Under the pieces are notes generated by a model that was not told the DNA's origin, searched no databases, and saw only the letters and a list, made by a program, of their open reading frames with translations. A program made the translations under genes and the position numbers. Positions 23,352 to 32,378 of a DNA stretch of 64,000 nucleotides are shown one piece after another; the stretch's first letter is position 1; each line of letters opens with the position of its first letter. The DNA is taken from positions 2,849,001-2,913,000 of the forward strand of contig NZ_QUQO01000001.1 in NCBI RefSeq assembly GCF_003399445.1, in the 5' to 3' direction. Origin of the DNA: Parvularcula marina. Lineage in GTDB: Bacteria; Pseudomonadota; Alphaproteobacteria; Caulobacterales; Parvularculaceae.

Positions 23352-24992
23352 TTAATCCCACTCGATCGGCATGGAACCGGCAGGCCGTTCCACCATGCGG
23401 CGGATCCGCGTTCCCTCCGGCGCATGGAACTGTGCGGCGCGTTTTTTGAGATCCGCATCGGCCTTGGTGCTGCGGTTCGCGCGCCTCACATGATCGAGCC
23501 AGGTCGCGCTGACGATCCGCTCGACCCAGCGCTCGGGATTGTCGAGATTCTGCTGGAGGCTCCATCCGAGCGCACCGTCCCGCCGCCTCAGACGTGATAA
23601 CTCCCGCATCACCGAGACGAATTCCGGACCTAGCTCTTTGGCCACCTGATATTCAACCTCGATGATGACCGGACCGGTATGGGTTTCGAGATGCACACGC
23701 GGCGGCGCGATATCAATCGGCTCCTGCGGGGTGAGGTCGGTTTCATCCGTACCGGGCAGGGGGGCAAACCATCTGGCGGTCAGGGAGGCGAAGAGGAAGC
23801 CAGCGGAGCCAAGAAACGTCATGGTCAGCCCGGCGCTGGTGGCAATCTGCCCCCAGACAAAGGCCCCGCCTGCAATGCCGCCGATCATGGCGACCTGACT
23901 GATCGAGACGGCGCGGCCGACGACCCATCGCGGGCTGTGAAGCTGCACGCAGGTCGAGATCGTCGCAAGACTGAAGATCCATGAGGCCCCGCAGATGGCC
24001 ATCGCCAGCATTGAAAGCGCCAGCAAGTGGCTGAAGGCGATGATGACGGTTCCCACCGCGAAGGCAAAGCTGGAGAAGAGAACGACCTTTTCGCTGCCCA
24101 GCCGCTCGCGAGCAAAGGAAACCCCGAGGCCTGAGACAAGCGAGCCGAGCCCGAAAGAGCCGAGCAGCATGCCATAGGTCAGCGGTCCGCCCGTCAGCTG
24201 GTCCCGCGCGATCAGGGGTGTAAGTGCCCAGATCGAACTGCCGCCGAGGGAGAACAATCCTCCCCGAAAGAGCGTGCTGGCGAGCGTCGGGGACATCGCC
24301 ACATAGCGCAGGCCCGCCCGCATGGCGCTGCCGAGCTTCTCTGCCGGCAATGTCTGATCCCGCGGGGGCAGCCTTGTCGCAAGCAGCACGAAGATCAGGC
24401 CCAGAAAGGAGACGGCATTGAGCGCAAAGGCGGTCGCGCCGCCTGCAATCGCGAGCACGAAACCGCCCAGCGCCGGACCAAAACTGCGGGCGATATTGAA
24501 CGCGAGTGAGTTGATGCCGATGGCGGCCGGAAGATCCTTGCGGGGAACAAGATCGGCGAAGGTCGCCTGCCATGAGGGCTGGTGAAGCGCGATCGAGCTG
24601 GCAATGAAGCCCGTAAGCACGAGAAGCACGACCGGAGACAAAAGGCCTGCGAAAGCGAGGATGGCGAGGATCAGCGCGGAGATAAGCCCGATGATCTGGG
24701 ACAGGAGCATCATGATGCGCCTGTCGGCCGTGTCGGCCAAGGCACCTGCGGGAAGCGCCAGCAGCATGATCGGCAAGGTTGCGGCGGTCTGGATCGAGGC
24801 GACCATCACCGGCGACGACGTCATGGTCGTCATGACCCATGAGGCACCGACCATCTGGATGATGGTGCCGAAATTCGAGGCAATCGCGGCGAGCCAGAGC
24901 GCCCGGAACATCGGGTAACTCAGGGGACTGAGCGTAGACTTCCGCCATGATGCAAACCAGGAACCTGCGGCTTGCCAATATTGCCCTGGCAT
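23352..24992 (-). CDS. MFS exporter of the EntS/DUF894 type with C-terminal ABM-like domain
   Basis: About 546 residues from ATG 24992 (25043 also possible). Twelve membrane segments start at YPMFRALWLAAIASNFGTI, with the MFS_3 motif LADTADRRIMMLLSQ, then a soluble C-terminal tail (about 420-546) with GALGWSLQQNLDNPERWVER and TWLDHVRRANRSTKAD, as seen in antibiotic-biosynthesis-monooxygenase-like tails of this subfamily. It probably exports a metabolite or siderophore-like compound. It is the last gene of the LuxE-LuxC-SDR operon. Confidence 0.88.
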   Translation of the reverse strand: MPGQYWQAAGSWFASWRKSTLSPLSYPMFRALWLAAIASNFGTIIQMVGASWVMTTMTSSPVMVASIQTAATLPIMLLALPAGALADTADRRIMMLLSQIIGLISALILAILAFAGLLSPVVLLVLTGFIASSIALHQPSWQATFADLVPRKDLPAAIGINSLAFNIARSFGPALGGFVLAIAGGATAFALNAVSFLGLIFVLLATRLPPRDQTLPAEKLGSAMRAGLRYVAMSPTLASTLFRGGLFSLGGSSIWALTPLIARDQLTGGPLTYGMLLGSFGLGSLVSGLGVSFARERLGSEKVVLFSSFAFAVGTVIIAFSHLLALSMLAMAICGASWIFSLATISTCVQLHSPRWVVGRAVSISQVAMIGGIAGGAFVWGQIATSAGLTMTFLGSAGFLFASLTARWFAPLPGTDETDLTPQEPIDIAPPRVHLETHTGPVIIEVEYQVAKELGPEFVSVMRELSRLRRRDGALGWSLQQNLDNPERWVERIVSATWLDHVRRANRSTKADADLKKRAAQFHAPEGTRIRRMVERPAGSMPIEWD

Positions 24993-25070
24993 AGGGAATG
25001 AATTTCCTTCAGCTTTTCTCGCGGCCAAACCTCCGCCTTGCACATTTGATGGGATATATCGGCACGATGG

Positions 25071-25913
25071 TCAAATGCCGGTATTCTCGCCATAGGGCCT
25101 GAAGGACGCAAAATCCGCCTGACGCTCTTCAAGTGCGTTCTCGACGCGATCAAAGGCATCAACACCGATGGCAGCATTGAAGGGCGGCTCCTCCATATCG
25201 GCAATCGAGAGGATAGCCTCAGCCGCCTTATACGGATCATTGGGCTGATTGCCGTCTGACGCGGCAAACCGCTCCTTCATGGCCGAGACCATATTGCGGT
25301 AGGGCGCGACATCCCGCTTGCCCATGACAAGGCTTTCGCCGGCAAAGCGGGTGCGCAATCCCCCCGGGGCAACGGCCGTGACATGGATGCCGTGGGGAGC
25401 GAGTTCCTTTGCCAGCGCCTCGCTGAACCCCGTGACCGCAAATTTCGAGGCGGTGTAGAGTGTCATGCCCGGAAAGGAGATGACACCGGACAGCGAAGAG
25501 ATGTTCAGTATATGTCCGAACCCTGTCTCGTGCAGGTGTGGCAGGACGCTCCGGCAGGTATTGAGCGTGCCGATGAGATTGACGGAAATCTCATCCTGAA
25601 CCTGTTCGGGGGTCAGGGTTTCAAAGGGACCTGCGAGGCAATAGCCCGCATTGTTGATGACAAGATCGATGCCGCCCATGGCCTTGGCGGCCTGGCTGGC
25701 GATCCGGTCGGTCGAGGTCGGGTCGGTGACATCGCAGGCGCCGCCGGAGGCGAGCTCACCGCCATCAGCGACGAATTTGTCGACGACAGATTGCGAGCGG
25801 CTGGTGCCGAAGACCTGCCAGCCGCGGGCGAAGGCGCGCTCGGCCATGGCGGCCCCCAGACCGCCCGAGACACCGGTAATCAGGCAACGGCGCGGAAGAT
25901 CAGTCTTCATCAT
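25071..25913 (-). CDS. Short-chain dehydrogenase/reductase of the LuxC/LuxE operon
   Basis: 280 residues with complete SDR motifs: CLITGVSGGLGAAMAE, LVINNAGYCLAG, NISSLSGVISFPGMTLYTAS followed by K. The extended C-terminus is typical of the ketoreductase-like SDR subgroup. It overlaps the LuxC-like gene by 14 bases, so it is co-translated. It could reduce or oxidise the aldehyde/alcohol product of the LuxE/LuxC pair. Confidence 0.9.
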   Translation of the reverse strand: MMKTDLPRRCLITGVSGGLGAAMAERAFARGWQVFGTSRSQSVVDKFVADGGELASGGACDVTDPTSTDRIASQAAKAMGGIDLVINNAGYCLAGPFETLTPEQVQDEISVNLIGTLNTCRSVLPHLHETGFGHILNISSLSGVISFPGMTLYTASKFAVTGFSEALAKELAPHGIHVTAVAPGGLRTRFAGESLVMGKRDVAPYRNMVSAMKERFAASDGNQPNDPYKAAEAILSIADMEEPPFNAAIGVDAFDRVENALEERQADFASFRPYGENTGI

Positions 25914-27291
25914 TCACCCACCGGACAAAACGCTGCATCGGATAAAAGCCATCATGCGGCAGGCCGAGTTCCGGCGGGGCACTGCCGAGGGTAACGACCC
26001 GCTGGGTCCCGCGCGCGGCGAGAATATCCCGCAAGGCAGCTTTCCGCTCGCGCGGCCAGACGCCGACCGTCTGTGTGGCGACGGTCACATGCTGGGCGGC
26101 ATCGGCAAGGTTTTCGACAGGGACGACATTCACGACCTTGCCGTCCGGGTGGAAATCAACCGGCTCATCCGAGCGGATGACCAGCCCGGCGCCTTCATAA
26201 TCGCCCCAGACCCGGTAGAAATCCTCAAGCATCCGGAGGCCATCGACCTCTTCGCGGATGTCCTGCGGCACCGGCCATGGGGCGGCGGATGAGAAGGCCC
26301 GCTCGGTGCCGAGCCGCACGGCAAGCGCTTCGCAGAACCGGTCGGCGTCCTCCTGACTGGCTTCGACGAACTGGATGCGGCTCGACACACAGGCCTGCTG
26401 GTTGAGGATGGTCGCGTCATTGGCGGCGAGGTCCGCGACGGCTTGGATGCTGGCATCGCTCTCAAAGGCTTCGCGGCCGATCATGGAAATCGACGTCTTC
26501 GGATCAAAACTGATCAGTTCGAAACCGGGGCCGATATGTTTCACCGCATTGCGGATGGCCGCTTCACCGCCCCAGGCAACGAGTTTGTCAAAATATTGCG
26601 GCCGGAATAGGAGCGGCTCGATCGTTTCGTCACCGCCCCGCCAATAGGCGGTCGAGAAGGATTTCGTGATCGGATGGCCGGGTGCCGTCTTTGCGAGGGT
26701 CTTGAGCACTGCCGGGGTCGAGAAAAGATCATTGGACGGCATTTTGAGAAGATGCACGCCCTTGACCAGCGCCCCGCGGACTAGTGTCTGGGCAGAAGTG
26801 CCAGGCCCATTGCCAGCCAGAACGTGAACGATGCGCGGGGGGTAAGCACGCAACCGCACAGATCTGCCGCTCGGGCTGGTTGTCTCCCGCCATCCATCAA
26901 TCGCGTCACGGCCGCCCAGTTCGGTGTCGACCAGATAATTCATCAGGTCACGGTTAAAGACCCTGACAAAGCTCTTATAGGCGCGCTCCAGCAGGTCGCG
27001 GGGCAGGGGGTTGGTGACGGCATTCCGCTCCAACGCCTCGGCGAGATAGCCAGCCGTGTCACGGGTCAGCCGGTCGCCGACGGCCTCGAGAACATCCATG
27101 ATTTCCTCTAGCGGCGTATCGGCCAGTGGCGGCTGTTCCGTCCGAGACCAGACGAGTTCATTCGGATCGACGGGCGGAGTGGTAAAAGCATGGACCCCCG
27201 AACCGAAGACAGTTCCGGGGGTGGAGATGGTCTCTCCCTTGATGACATGGTCGATCTGGACGGGAGTTTGCGTTTCTGCGAGAGCGGTCAT
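25900..27291 (-). CDS. LuxC-type acyl-CoA/acyl-protein reductase
   Basis: 463 residues of the LuxC family (PF05893): GNGPGTSAQTLVRGALVKGV with LLKMPSNDLFSTP for nucleotide and acyl binding, AYWRGGDETIEP, LVAWGGEAAIRN, FDPKTSISMI, and LNQQACVSSRIQFVE with the catalytic Cys. LuxC reduces an acyl group handed over by LuxE to an aldehyde with NADPH. The four-base overlap with the luxE-like gene supports a working pair. No luxA, luxB or luxD lies adjacent, so bioluminescence is not implied. Confidence 0.9.
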   Translation of the reverse strand: MTALAETQTPVQIDHVIKGETISTPGTVFGSGVHAFTTPPVDPNELVWSRTEQPPLADTPLEEIMDVLEAVGDRLTRDTAGYLAEALERNAVTNPLPRDLLERAYKSFVRVFNRDLMNYLVDTELGGRDAIDGWRETTSPSGRSVRLRAYPPRIVHVLAGNGPGTSAQTLVRGALVKGVHLLKMPSNDLFSTPAVLKTLAKTAPGHPITKSFSTAYWRGGDETIEPLLFRPQYFDKLVAWGGEAAIRNAVKHIGPGFELISFDPKTSISMIGREAFESDASIQAVADLAANDATILNQQACVSSRIQFVEASQEDADRFCEALAVRLGTERAFSSAAPWPVPQDIREEVDGLRMLEDFYRVWGDYEGAGLVIRSDEPVDFHPDGKVVNVVPVENLADAAQHVTVATQTVGVWPRERKAALRDILAARGTQRVVTLGSAPPELGLPHDGFYPMQRFVRWVNDED

Positions 27292-28634
27292 TGGGTCAAC
27301 GCTCCTTTCACGTAAGAATCAATCGTCCCTGCACAGCCGATATGGTCGTCTTCACCGGGCTGGGCGTAGCGGGTGATCGTATCGAGCAGGGTTGGCCCCG
27401 GCCGCCCGCAGGGGCAACGGCCGAAATCGACCTGAACCTTGTCACCGGAGATAATGCCGCCCCAGCGGCCGTCGAACAGCAGGTCGAGAAAAGCAAAGCG
27501 GCCTTCGACAACACCGTCTTTCGCGTCCTCACGGGTCAGGAGCCGTTCGCCTTCGCGTTCGAGCGGCAGCATGATGAGGCCGGGCGGACGGTGATACCGT
27601 TTGTGTTCACAAGCAGGCCAGCGCTGTGCCATTTCTGTCATACCGTAACCCATCGGCCGGACAACATTGCCGTAAAAGGCCGTCACCTGTTCCTTGTAAT
27701 CAGGTGGCAGCTTCACCCCTTTCACCCCGCCGCCGGCAGCGACGACCGAGTCCGGATGGAATTCGCCATCACCAACGCCCAGCTCGCGGGCGCGCTCGAT
27801 GATCATCATGTGCTGGGCCCAGAGGGCCGCGACGAATACCGGTTCCTTGCGCTTGGCGATGATCATTTCAGCCAGCTCAGTGAGCCGCTCATTCATTCGT
27901 GTACCCTGCTGGGCGGTTTTCTCTCTGAAGCTCTCGATCTCTGATGGGGTCGCCGTGCCGGCTGCCATCCGGGTTCGGAGCGACGCGCCGGCGCTGACAT
28001 CCGCGATTAGAAGCGGGTCATCGGTCAGGAAGTGAATGTCCCCCTCGCGACCCCAGATTTCCGCCTGAATGTTCGAGGCCTCAACTGCGCTGTTAAATCC
28101 CTTGCTCGGGCCGATCGAGAAGAAAGGGCGGTCCTGCGCAGGTTTGACGAAGGGCCAGCCCATGGTCTTCGTGAAGTGACGCTTCTTGCGTTGATAATCG
28201 CCTTCGGACTGGTTGAGGAATGACACTTTCCCGGACGATCCGCTGGTCGCCAGAACGCGGTGCCCCGCGGCTCGGAGGCGGGCAATCCAGTCATCGACGG
28301 TCTCCACCCCTTCAACATCGACATCCGTGACATCGGCCGTCGACAGAGTCGTCAGCCATTGGAGCATGTGCTTCCACTTGCCCTTTTCAACGAAGCTCGA
28401 CGGATATGACTTATACGTTGTATGAAAGAACAGCAGCGGGACGAGATCTTCGAGCTTTTCGATCGACTCGATGCCGACATCGCGCGCGCGGCGGTCGAGG
28501 ACGGGGATCTGCTGGCGGCGTTCCGCGAACACTTCGCGCGCCGCTTCGAGTTGAAGTGCCTCGACTTCATCCGGGTCCCATTCGAAGAGGGCGGGATCGG
28601 CGATCTTGTCCAGCAATGTCTGGCGCGCATTCAT
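27288..28634 (-). CDS. LuxE-type acyl-protein synthetase (AMP-forming)
   Basis: 448 residues, longer than Vibrio LuxE (about 370). LEDLVPLLFFHTTYKSYPSS is the LuxE entry motif. VLATSGSSGKVSFLNQSEGD is the adenylate-forming P-loop, and PMGYGMTEMAQRWPACEHKR and VDFGRCPCGRPGPTL match the C-terminal half (ANL fold with CxCG). It activates a carboxylic acid as an acyl-AMP and passes it to LuxC. It is the first gene of a four-gene leftward operon, divergent from an AraC-type regulator. Confidence 0.88.
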   Translation of the reverse strand: MNARQTLLDKIADPALFEWDPDEVEALQLEAAREVFAERRQQIPVLDRRARDVGIESIEKLEDLVPLLFFHTTYKSYPSSFVEKGKWKHMLQWLTTLSTADVTDVDVEGVETVDDWIARLRAAGHRVLATSGSSGKVSFLNQSEGDYQRKKRHFTKTMGWPFVKPAQDRPFFSIGPSKGFNSAVEASNIQAEIWGREGDIHFLTDDPLLIADVSAGASLRTRMAAGTATPSEIESFREKTAQQGTRMNERLTELAEMIIAKRKEPVFVAALWAQHMMIIERARELGVGDGEFHPDSVVAAGGGVKGVKLPPDYKEQVTAFYGNVVRPMGYGMTEMAQRWPACEHKRYHRPPGLIMLPLEREGERLLTREDAKDGVVEGRFAFLDLLFDGRWGGIISGDKVQVDFGRCPCGRPGPTLLDTITRYAQPGEDDHIGCAGTIDSYVKGALTQ

Positions 28635-28700
28635 GGCGTTTCTCCGGGTGGTCTTTTCCGGTGTCTTGACGGGCGCACAGCCTTAGAAACAGGGGAAATC

Positions 28701-28728
28701 TGGACATGATAGAGGGAATAATGGACAT
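28701..28728. promoter_or_regulatory. Direct repeats TGGACAT in the AraC/LuxE divergent promoter
   Basis: TGGACAT occurs at 28701-28707 and 28722-28728, same orientation, start-to-start 21 bp, which is two helical turns. AraC-family activators usually bind such direct half-sites. The site is 17 bp ahead of the regulator start and 67 bp upstream of the luxE-like gene, so it could control both. Confidence 0.55.
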
Positions 28729-28745
28729 TTTGGCCATTCTTCCCC

Positions 28746-29765
28746 ATGTTCAGCGGCATGAAGCGCCTGCATGTCCTTTGCCTGCCCAAGGCCTCACCGC
28801 TCGGAATCGGCGCGGTGAAAGAGCTGTGCGCGCGGGCTGATCGGTATACGGAGGCTGTCTTTCGTGAAGCGGGCGGACCTTCTCGGGCGGCCAGTCTGTC
28901 CTTTCGCTCTCTGGACGGAAAGCCTGTCCGCTTGCTCGACGGCAGCCTACAGCCGGTAGAGGGAGCGTTTGCACCGGGAGATGATGTAGCGGGGATATTC
29001 ATTCCCGATATTGCTGCAAAGTCGGAAGACGAGCTTGAAGCCATTCTGGTGCAGGCGGGCGATGCTGTGCCACCTGTATTATCCGCGCTCAAACATGGCG
29101 CCATCTGTGCGGCGGCCGGCGCAGGTGTCCTGTTGCCGATAGTCTGGGGGCTGGGGCGGCAGGAGAATATCGCTATAACGGACCGTTTACGGATGTCTTT
29201 TGGTCATTGGGATCGTGATGCCAGGCTGATCACGCATCAGTCGACATCGCTCACTGCACAGCTCATTACGGCGGCGGATGGCGCGTTCCAGCCCTCCGTT
29301 GTACTGGAAATGCTGGGGCGAGTGTTCTCAGGCAACCTCGCAAACATGTTGGCCGGAGAGACAGGGATTGCGCGCCTGCCGACTTCAATCGACCCCGGGC
29401 AGGAGCCTTTGCGGGAAAGCGGGGATCCGCTGGTGGAGCAGGCCCGCGCCATCCTGCGCAGACAGTTTGCAACACCGCCCACGATTGCTCAGCTCGCAAC
29501 GCAATTGTCCGTGAGCCAGAAGACGCTTACCCGACGCTTTCGTGCCGCGACGGAAATGACCCCGCTGCAATATCTGCAGGCTGTCCGGATGGCCGCCGCG
29601 CGCCGTCAGTTGCGCGATACCCAGCGGCGCATCGAGCATATTGCCGCCATGGTCGGGTATCAGGATATCACAACGTTCAGGGACAATTTCCGCCGCGAGG
29701 TCGGCATGACCCCCAGTGATTTCCGAAGAACCGCGAGAGACAACGTCCTGCCCGAACAGGGGTGA
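28746..29765 (+). CDS. AraC-family regulator with DJ-1/PfpI-like sensor domain
   Basis: 339 residues. Residues 1-185 have the GATase1-like pattern (VLCLPKASPLGIGAVKELC ... ICAAAGAGVLLPIVWGL ... DARLITHQST). The usual nucleophile Cys region reads AAAGAGVLL, so it is a sensor rather than an enzyme. The C-terminal HTH pair starts LATQLSVSQKTLTRRFRAAT and ends VGYQDITTFRDNFRREVGMT, PSDFRR. It is divergent from, and probably controls, the LuxE-LuxC operon. ATG 28758 is an alternative start. Its stop is 13 bases from the convergent sulfatase. Confidence 0.9.
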   Translation: MFSGMKRLHVLCLPKASPLGIGAVKELCARADRYTEAVFREAGGPSRAASLSFRSLDGKPVRLLDGSLQPVEGAFAPGDDVAGIFIPDIAAKSEDELEAILVQAGDAVPPVLSALKHGAICAAAGAGVLLPIVWGLGRQENIAITDRLRMSFGHWDRDARLITHQSTSLTAQLITAADGAFQPSVVLEMLGRVFSGNLANMLAGETGIARLPTSIDPGQEPLRESGDPLVEQARAILRRQFATPPTIAQLATQLSVSQKTLTRRFRAATEMTPLQYLQAVRMAAARRQLRDTQRRIEHIAAMVGYQDITTFRDNFRREVGMTPSDFRRTARDNVLPEQG

Positions 29766-29778
29766 GGGGCGCCTGTTC

Positions 29779-32136
29779 CTATCTGCCTGAAGTGAAAGGC
29801 GGTTTGAGTAGATATTCGATCTCTTTTTCCGTATACGGTGTCGTATCAAGATGGAAGCGGGCCTGCCTGATCGTCCCGCTATAGGCAAAGGCATGCTGAT
29901 AGGAGGAACTGACCGGAACGCCGTGATTGGCACCGATCTGCAATCCCTGCATCGCCCTGCTGAAGAGGAGGCGGTCATGATGCTGCCGATAAGCCCGCTT
30001 GCCATCGAACAGGATGTCATAGCGCCCCTTCCATGGCCGCTTTGTCAGATGCTGGATGATCGTTATGTGCTGGGTTCCTTCAGGAATGGAGACGGAATCG
30101 ATGATGCTGTGCGGCCTCAACGCGAGTTCGTGAAAGAGTGTTCCATCGCGGATATAAAGAACCCGGCCGCAGAACATGTTTCCGTACGCAAACAGAACAC
30201 CCTCATCCTGCGCCTCATATGGCGTGATGGAGAACTCGATGTTGTTTGACCGGCCGATGAGCTCCGGCGCCGCTTCGGGAAGCAGAACGGAGACAGGGGG
30301 ATGGAAGACCCATTCGCTGCGTGTGCCGCCAGACAGGAAAGCCGCCATGGATTTGCGTCTGCCCGACCGGCTGTCGATCGGGAAGACATCATATTTCCGC
30401 GCTAGCTCCTCCCATCTTTCCACGAGCCTCGCGGCAATCTCAGGATGCTTCCCGCTCAGATCATTCGTTTCATTGATGTCTTCTGTGACATTGAACAGCT
30501 CCCACCCGTCTGCCGCATGCGGATCACGCGATTTAGAAACAAGCCGCCAGCTGTCACTGTAAAGGGCCCTGGATCCTTCCATCTCAAAATGTTGCTCGGT
30601 ACGGATTTCGGGACTGTCCGCATCTTTCAGCGTTGCCAGTGCACTGCGGCCATGAAGCGGCTTGGCCTTCATGCCACGGATCGTTTCAAGCGGCTGGACA
30701 CCTGCTGCTTCTAGTAGCGTCGGGTATAGGTCGATTGTGTGCAGATAATGCGGGCGAAGTTTTTCTTCACTAGCGGTCCGTTTCGGCCAGTGTACGATCA
30801 GTGGGTCGGCAACACCGCCCAGATGGGAGTCGTGCTTATATAGCCGGTAGGGGGTATTCGAAGCGGCTGCCCAGCCGGCCGGATACATCGGATAGGAATC
30901 CGGCCCGCCAATATCGTCGAACATGTCGAGGCACTGTTCCAATGACATGCCCCCGATACGGCCGGACAGAAGATTGGCAGACCCCAGCAGTCCGCCATCC
31001 GGCGACCCTCCGTTATCGGAGAAAAGAACGATTATCGTGTTGTCGAGAATGCCAAGCTCGTCAAGCGTGACCTGAAGTTCACCAATGGTGGCGTCGATCT
31101 CTTCGACCATTGCGGCGTAGATTTCCATATACCTAGCGTAAAGCCGCTGACGCTCAGGCTCTAGCTCCGACCAGGGGAGAATTCCCGGATTGGGGTCGGG
31201 CAGTTTTGTTCCCGCAGGGATGATCCCAAGTTCCTTTTGCAGGTTGAACCGCTCTTCACGAATGATATCCCAGCCGCGGTCGTAACGGCCTCTCTGTCTG
31301 GCGATGCTGCCTGCCGGTGCTTGGAGCGGAGAGTGGGTTGCGGGGTGTGCAATATAAAGAAAGAATGGCGCGTCAGGCTGGACCGCCATATGATCTTTCA
31401 CGTAGCCGAGCGCTTTTCCGGAAATATCATGCGTGGCGTAGAAATCCTCTCCGACCGTGATGCTCTCATTTCCCTCGAAAAAGTTCATAGGACGGAAGAA
31501 ATCAGTCGAATGCCCCTGAAACCAGAATGACCGGTGAAAGCCCCGCTGGGCAGGCCAGTTCTCAAATGGTCCGGCACTGGTGGAAGACTCAGCTGAGTTC
31601 ACATGCCATTTGCCAGAAAGGTAAGACCTATAGCCTGCGTCGTTCAAAGCTTCAGCAATAGTTGGCGCATTGGATGCAAGACGACCTCGATAGCCGGGAT
31701 ATCCTGAATCCTCATAGGTAAGCCAGCCGATGCCAGCACTGTGATTGTTGAGGCCTGTGAGGAAGCAGGCCCGAGTTGCTGAGCAGACGCCCGTCGTTCG
31801 AAAATTGGTAAACTGGAGTCCGTTTGTTGAGAGCCGATCAATCGCCGGAGTCCTTATCTCGCTGCCATAGCATCCGAAGTCTGAGTATCCGACATCGTCG
31901 ACCATAATGGCGACAATGTTAGGTTGTGAGGGGTCTTTTTTTCGGTGCGGAAGATAGTCTGGGGTCGACTCATCGAACGTCTCGCCCACTTTTCCTTTGA
32001 ACGCCGTTTCATTTTGCTTTGGACCAGAAGCAGCCTGCGATTTTTCCGCTCCTATGGCTGCAGCCGCGCTCCCAAACGCAGCCATACCACCAAGTGTTTC
32101 ACGACGTGATGGATAACGTTTTGACGAATCTGACAC
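29779..32136 (-). CDS. Tat-exported sulfatase (arylsulfatase family) with CSATR active site
   Basis: 785 residues if read from GTG 32136. That start gives a clean twin-arginine signal (SRRETLGGMAAFGSAAAA), whereas ATG 32250 places it 38 residues inside. NIVAIMVDDVGYSDFG binds the metal. The formylglycine site is VCSATRACFLTG (Cys118); canonical is C-x-P-x-R, here Ala replaces Pro, a variant known in some sulfatases. YLSGKWHVNS, SDNGGSPDGGLL and GVADPLIVHWPKR follow. The last 200 residues are an extra beta-rich domain. It hydrolyses a sulfate ester in the periplasm, next to a TonB receptor that may import the substrate. Confidence 0.9.
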   Translation of the reverse strand: MSDSSKRYPSRRETLGGMAAFGSAAAAIGAEKSQAASGPKQNETAFKGKVGETFDESTPDYLPHRKKDPSQPNIVAIMVDDVGYSDFGCYGSEIRTPAIDRLSTNGLQFTNFRTTGVCSATRACFLTGLNNHSAGIGWLTYEDSGYPGYRGRLASNAPTIAEALNDAGYRSYLSGKWHVNSAESSTSAGPFENWPAQRGFHRSFWFQGHSTDFFRPMNFFEGNESITVGEDFYATHDISGKALGYVKDHMAVQPDAPFFLYIAHPATHSPLQAPAGSIARQRGRYDRGWDIIREERFNLQKELGIIPAGTKLPDPNPGILPWSELEPERQRLYARYMEIYAAMVEEIDATIGELQVTLDELGILDNTIIVLFSDNGGSPDGGLLGSANLLSGRIGGMSLEQCLDMFDDIGGPDSYPMYPAGWAAASNTPYRLYKHDSHLGGVADPLIVHWPKRTASEEKLRPHYLHTIDLYPTLLEAAGVQPLETIRGMKAKPLHGRSALATLKDADSPEIRTEQHFEMEGSRALYSDSWRLVSKSRDPHAADGWELFNVTEDINETNDLSGKHPEIAARLVERWEELARKYDVFPIDSRSGRRKSMAAFLSGGTRSEWVFHPPVSVLLPEAAPELIGRSNNIEFSITPYEAQDEGVLFAYGNMFCGRVLYIRDGTLFHELALRPHSIIDSVSIPEGTQHITIIQHLTKRPWKGRYDILFDGKRAYRQHHDRLLFSRAMQGLQIGANHGVPVSSSYQHAFAYSGTIRQARFHLDTTPYTEKEIEYLLKPPFTSGR

Positions 32137-32378
32137 CGGTGCGTTTCCCAATTTGGTTGTTTCATTGGGCAATACAGAGGGAGGCTTGGCGTGCAGTATC
32201 AACGATGCGCTAAAGGACATCGCATATGCGGTGCGCCATTCCGGCTGCATCGCCTTTTCGATATCAAGTCTGGAGGAGGCTCTGCCTCGTTGCGTTTCTC
32301 ACTGATCCGACCATCATCTGGTAAATGACAAAGTAAAAACAGTATCTGGCGAGCGCCGGGTGAAATAGGAGGAAAACA

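Noticed and set aside
25900-28634. A bioluminescence (lux) operon
   Set aside because: LuxC- and LuxE-like genes are present, but no luxA/luxB pair with luciferase-specific motifs or luxD is adjacent; the LLM at 39,199 belongs to the NtaA/DszA group.
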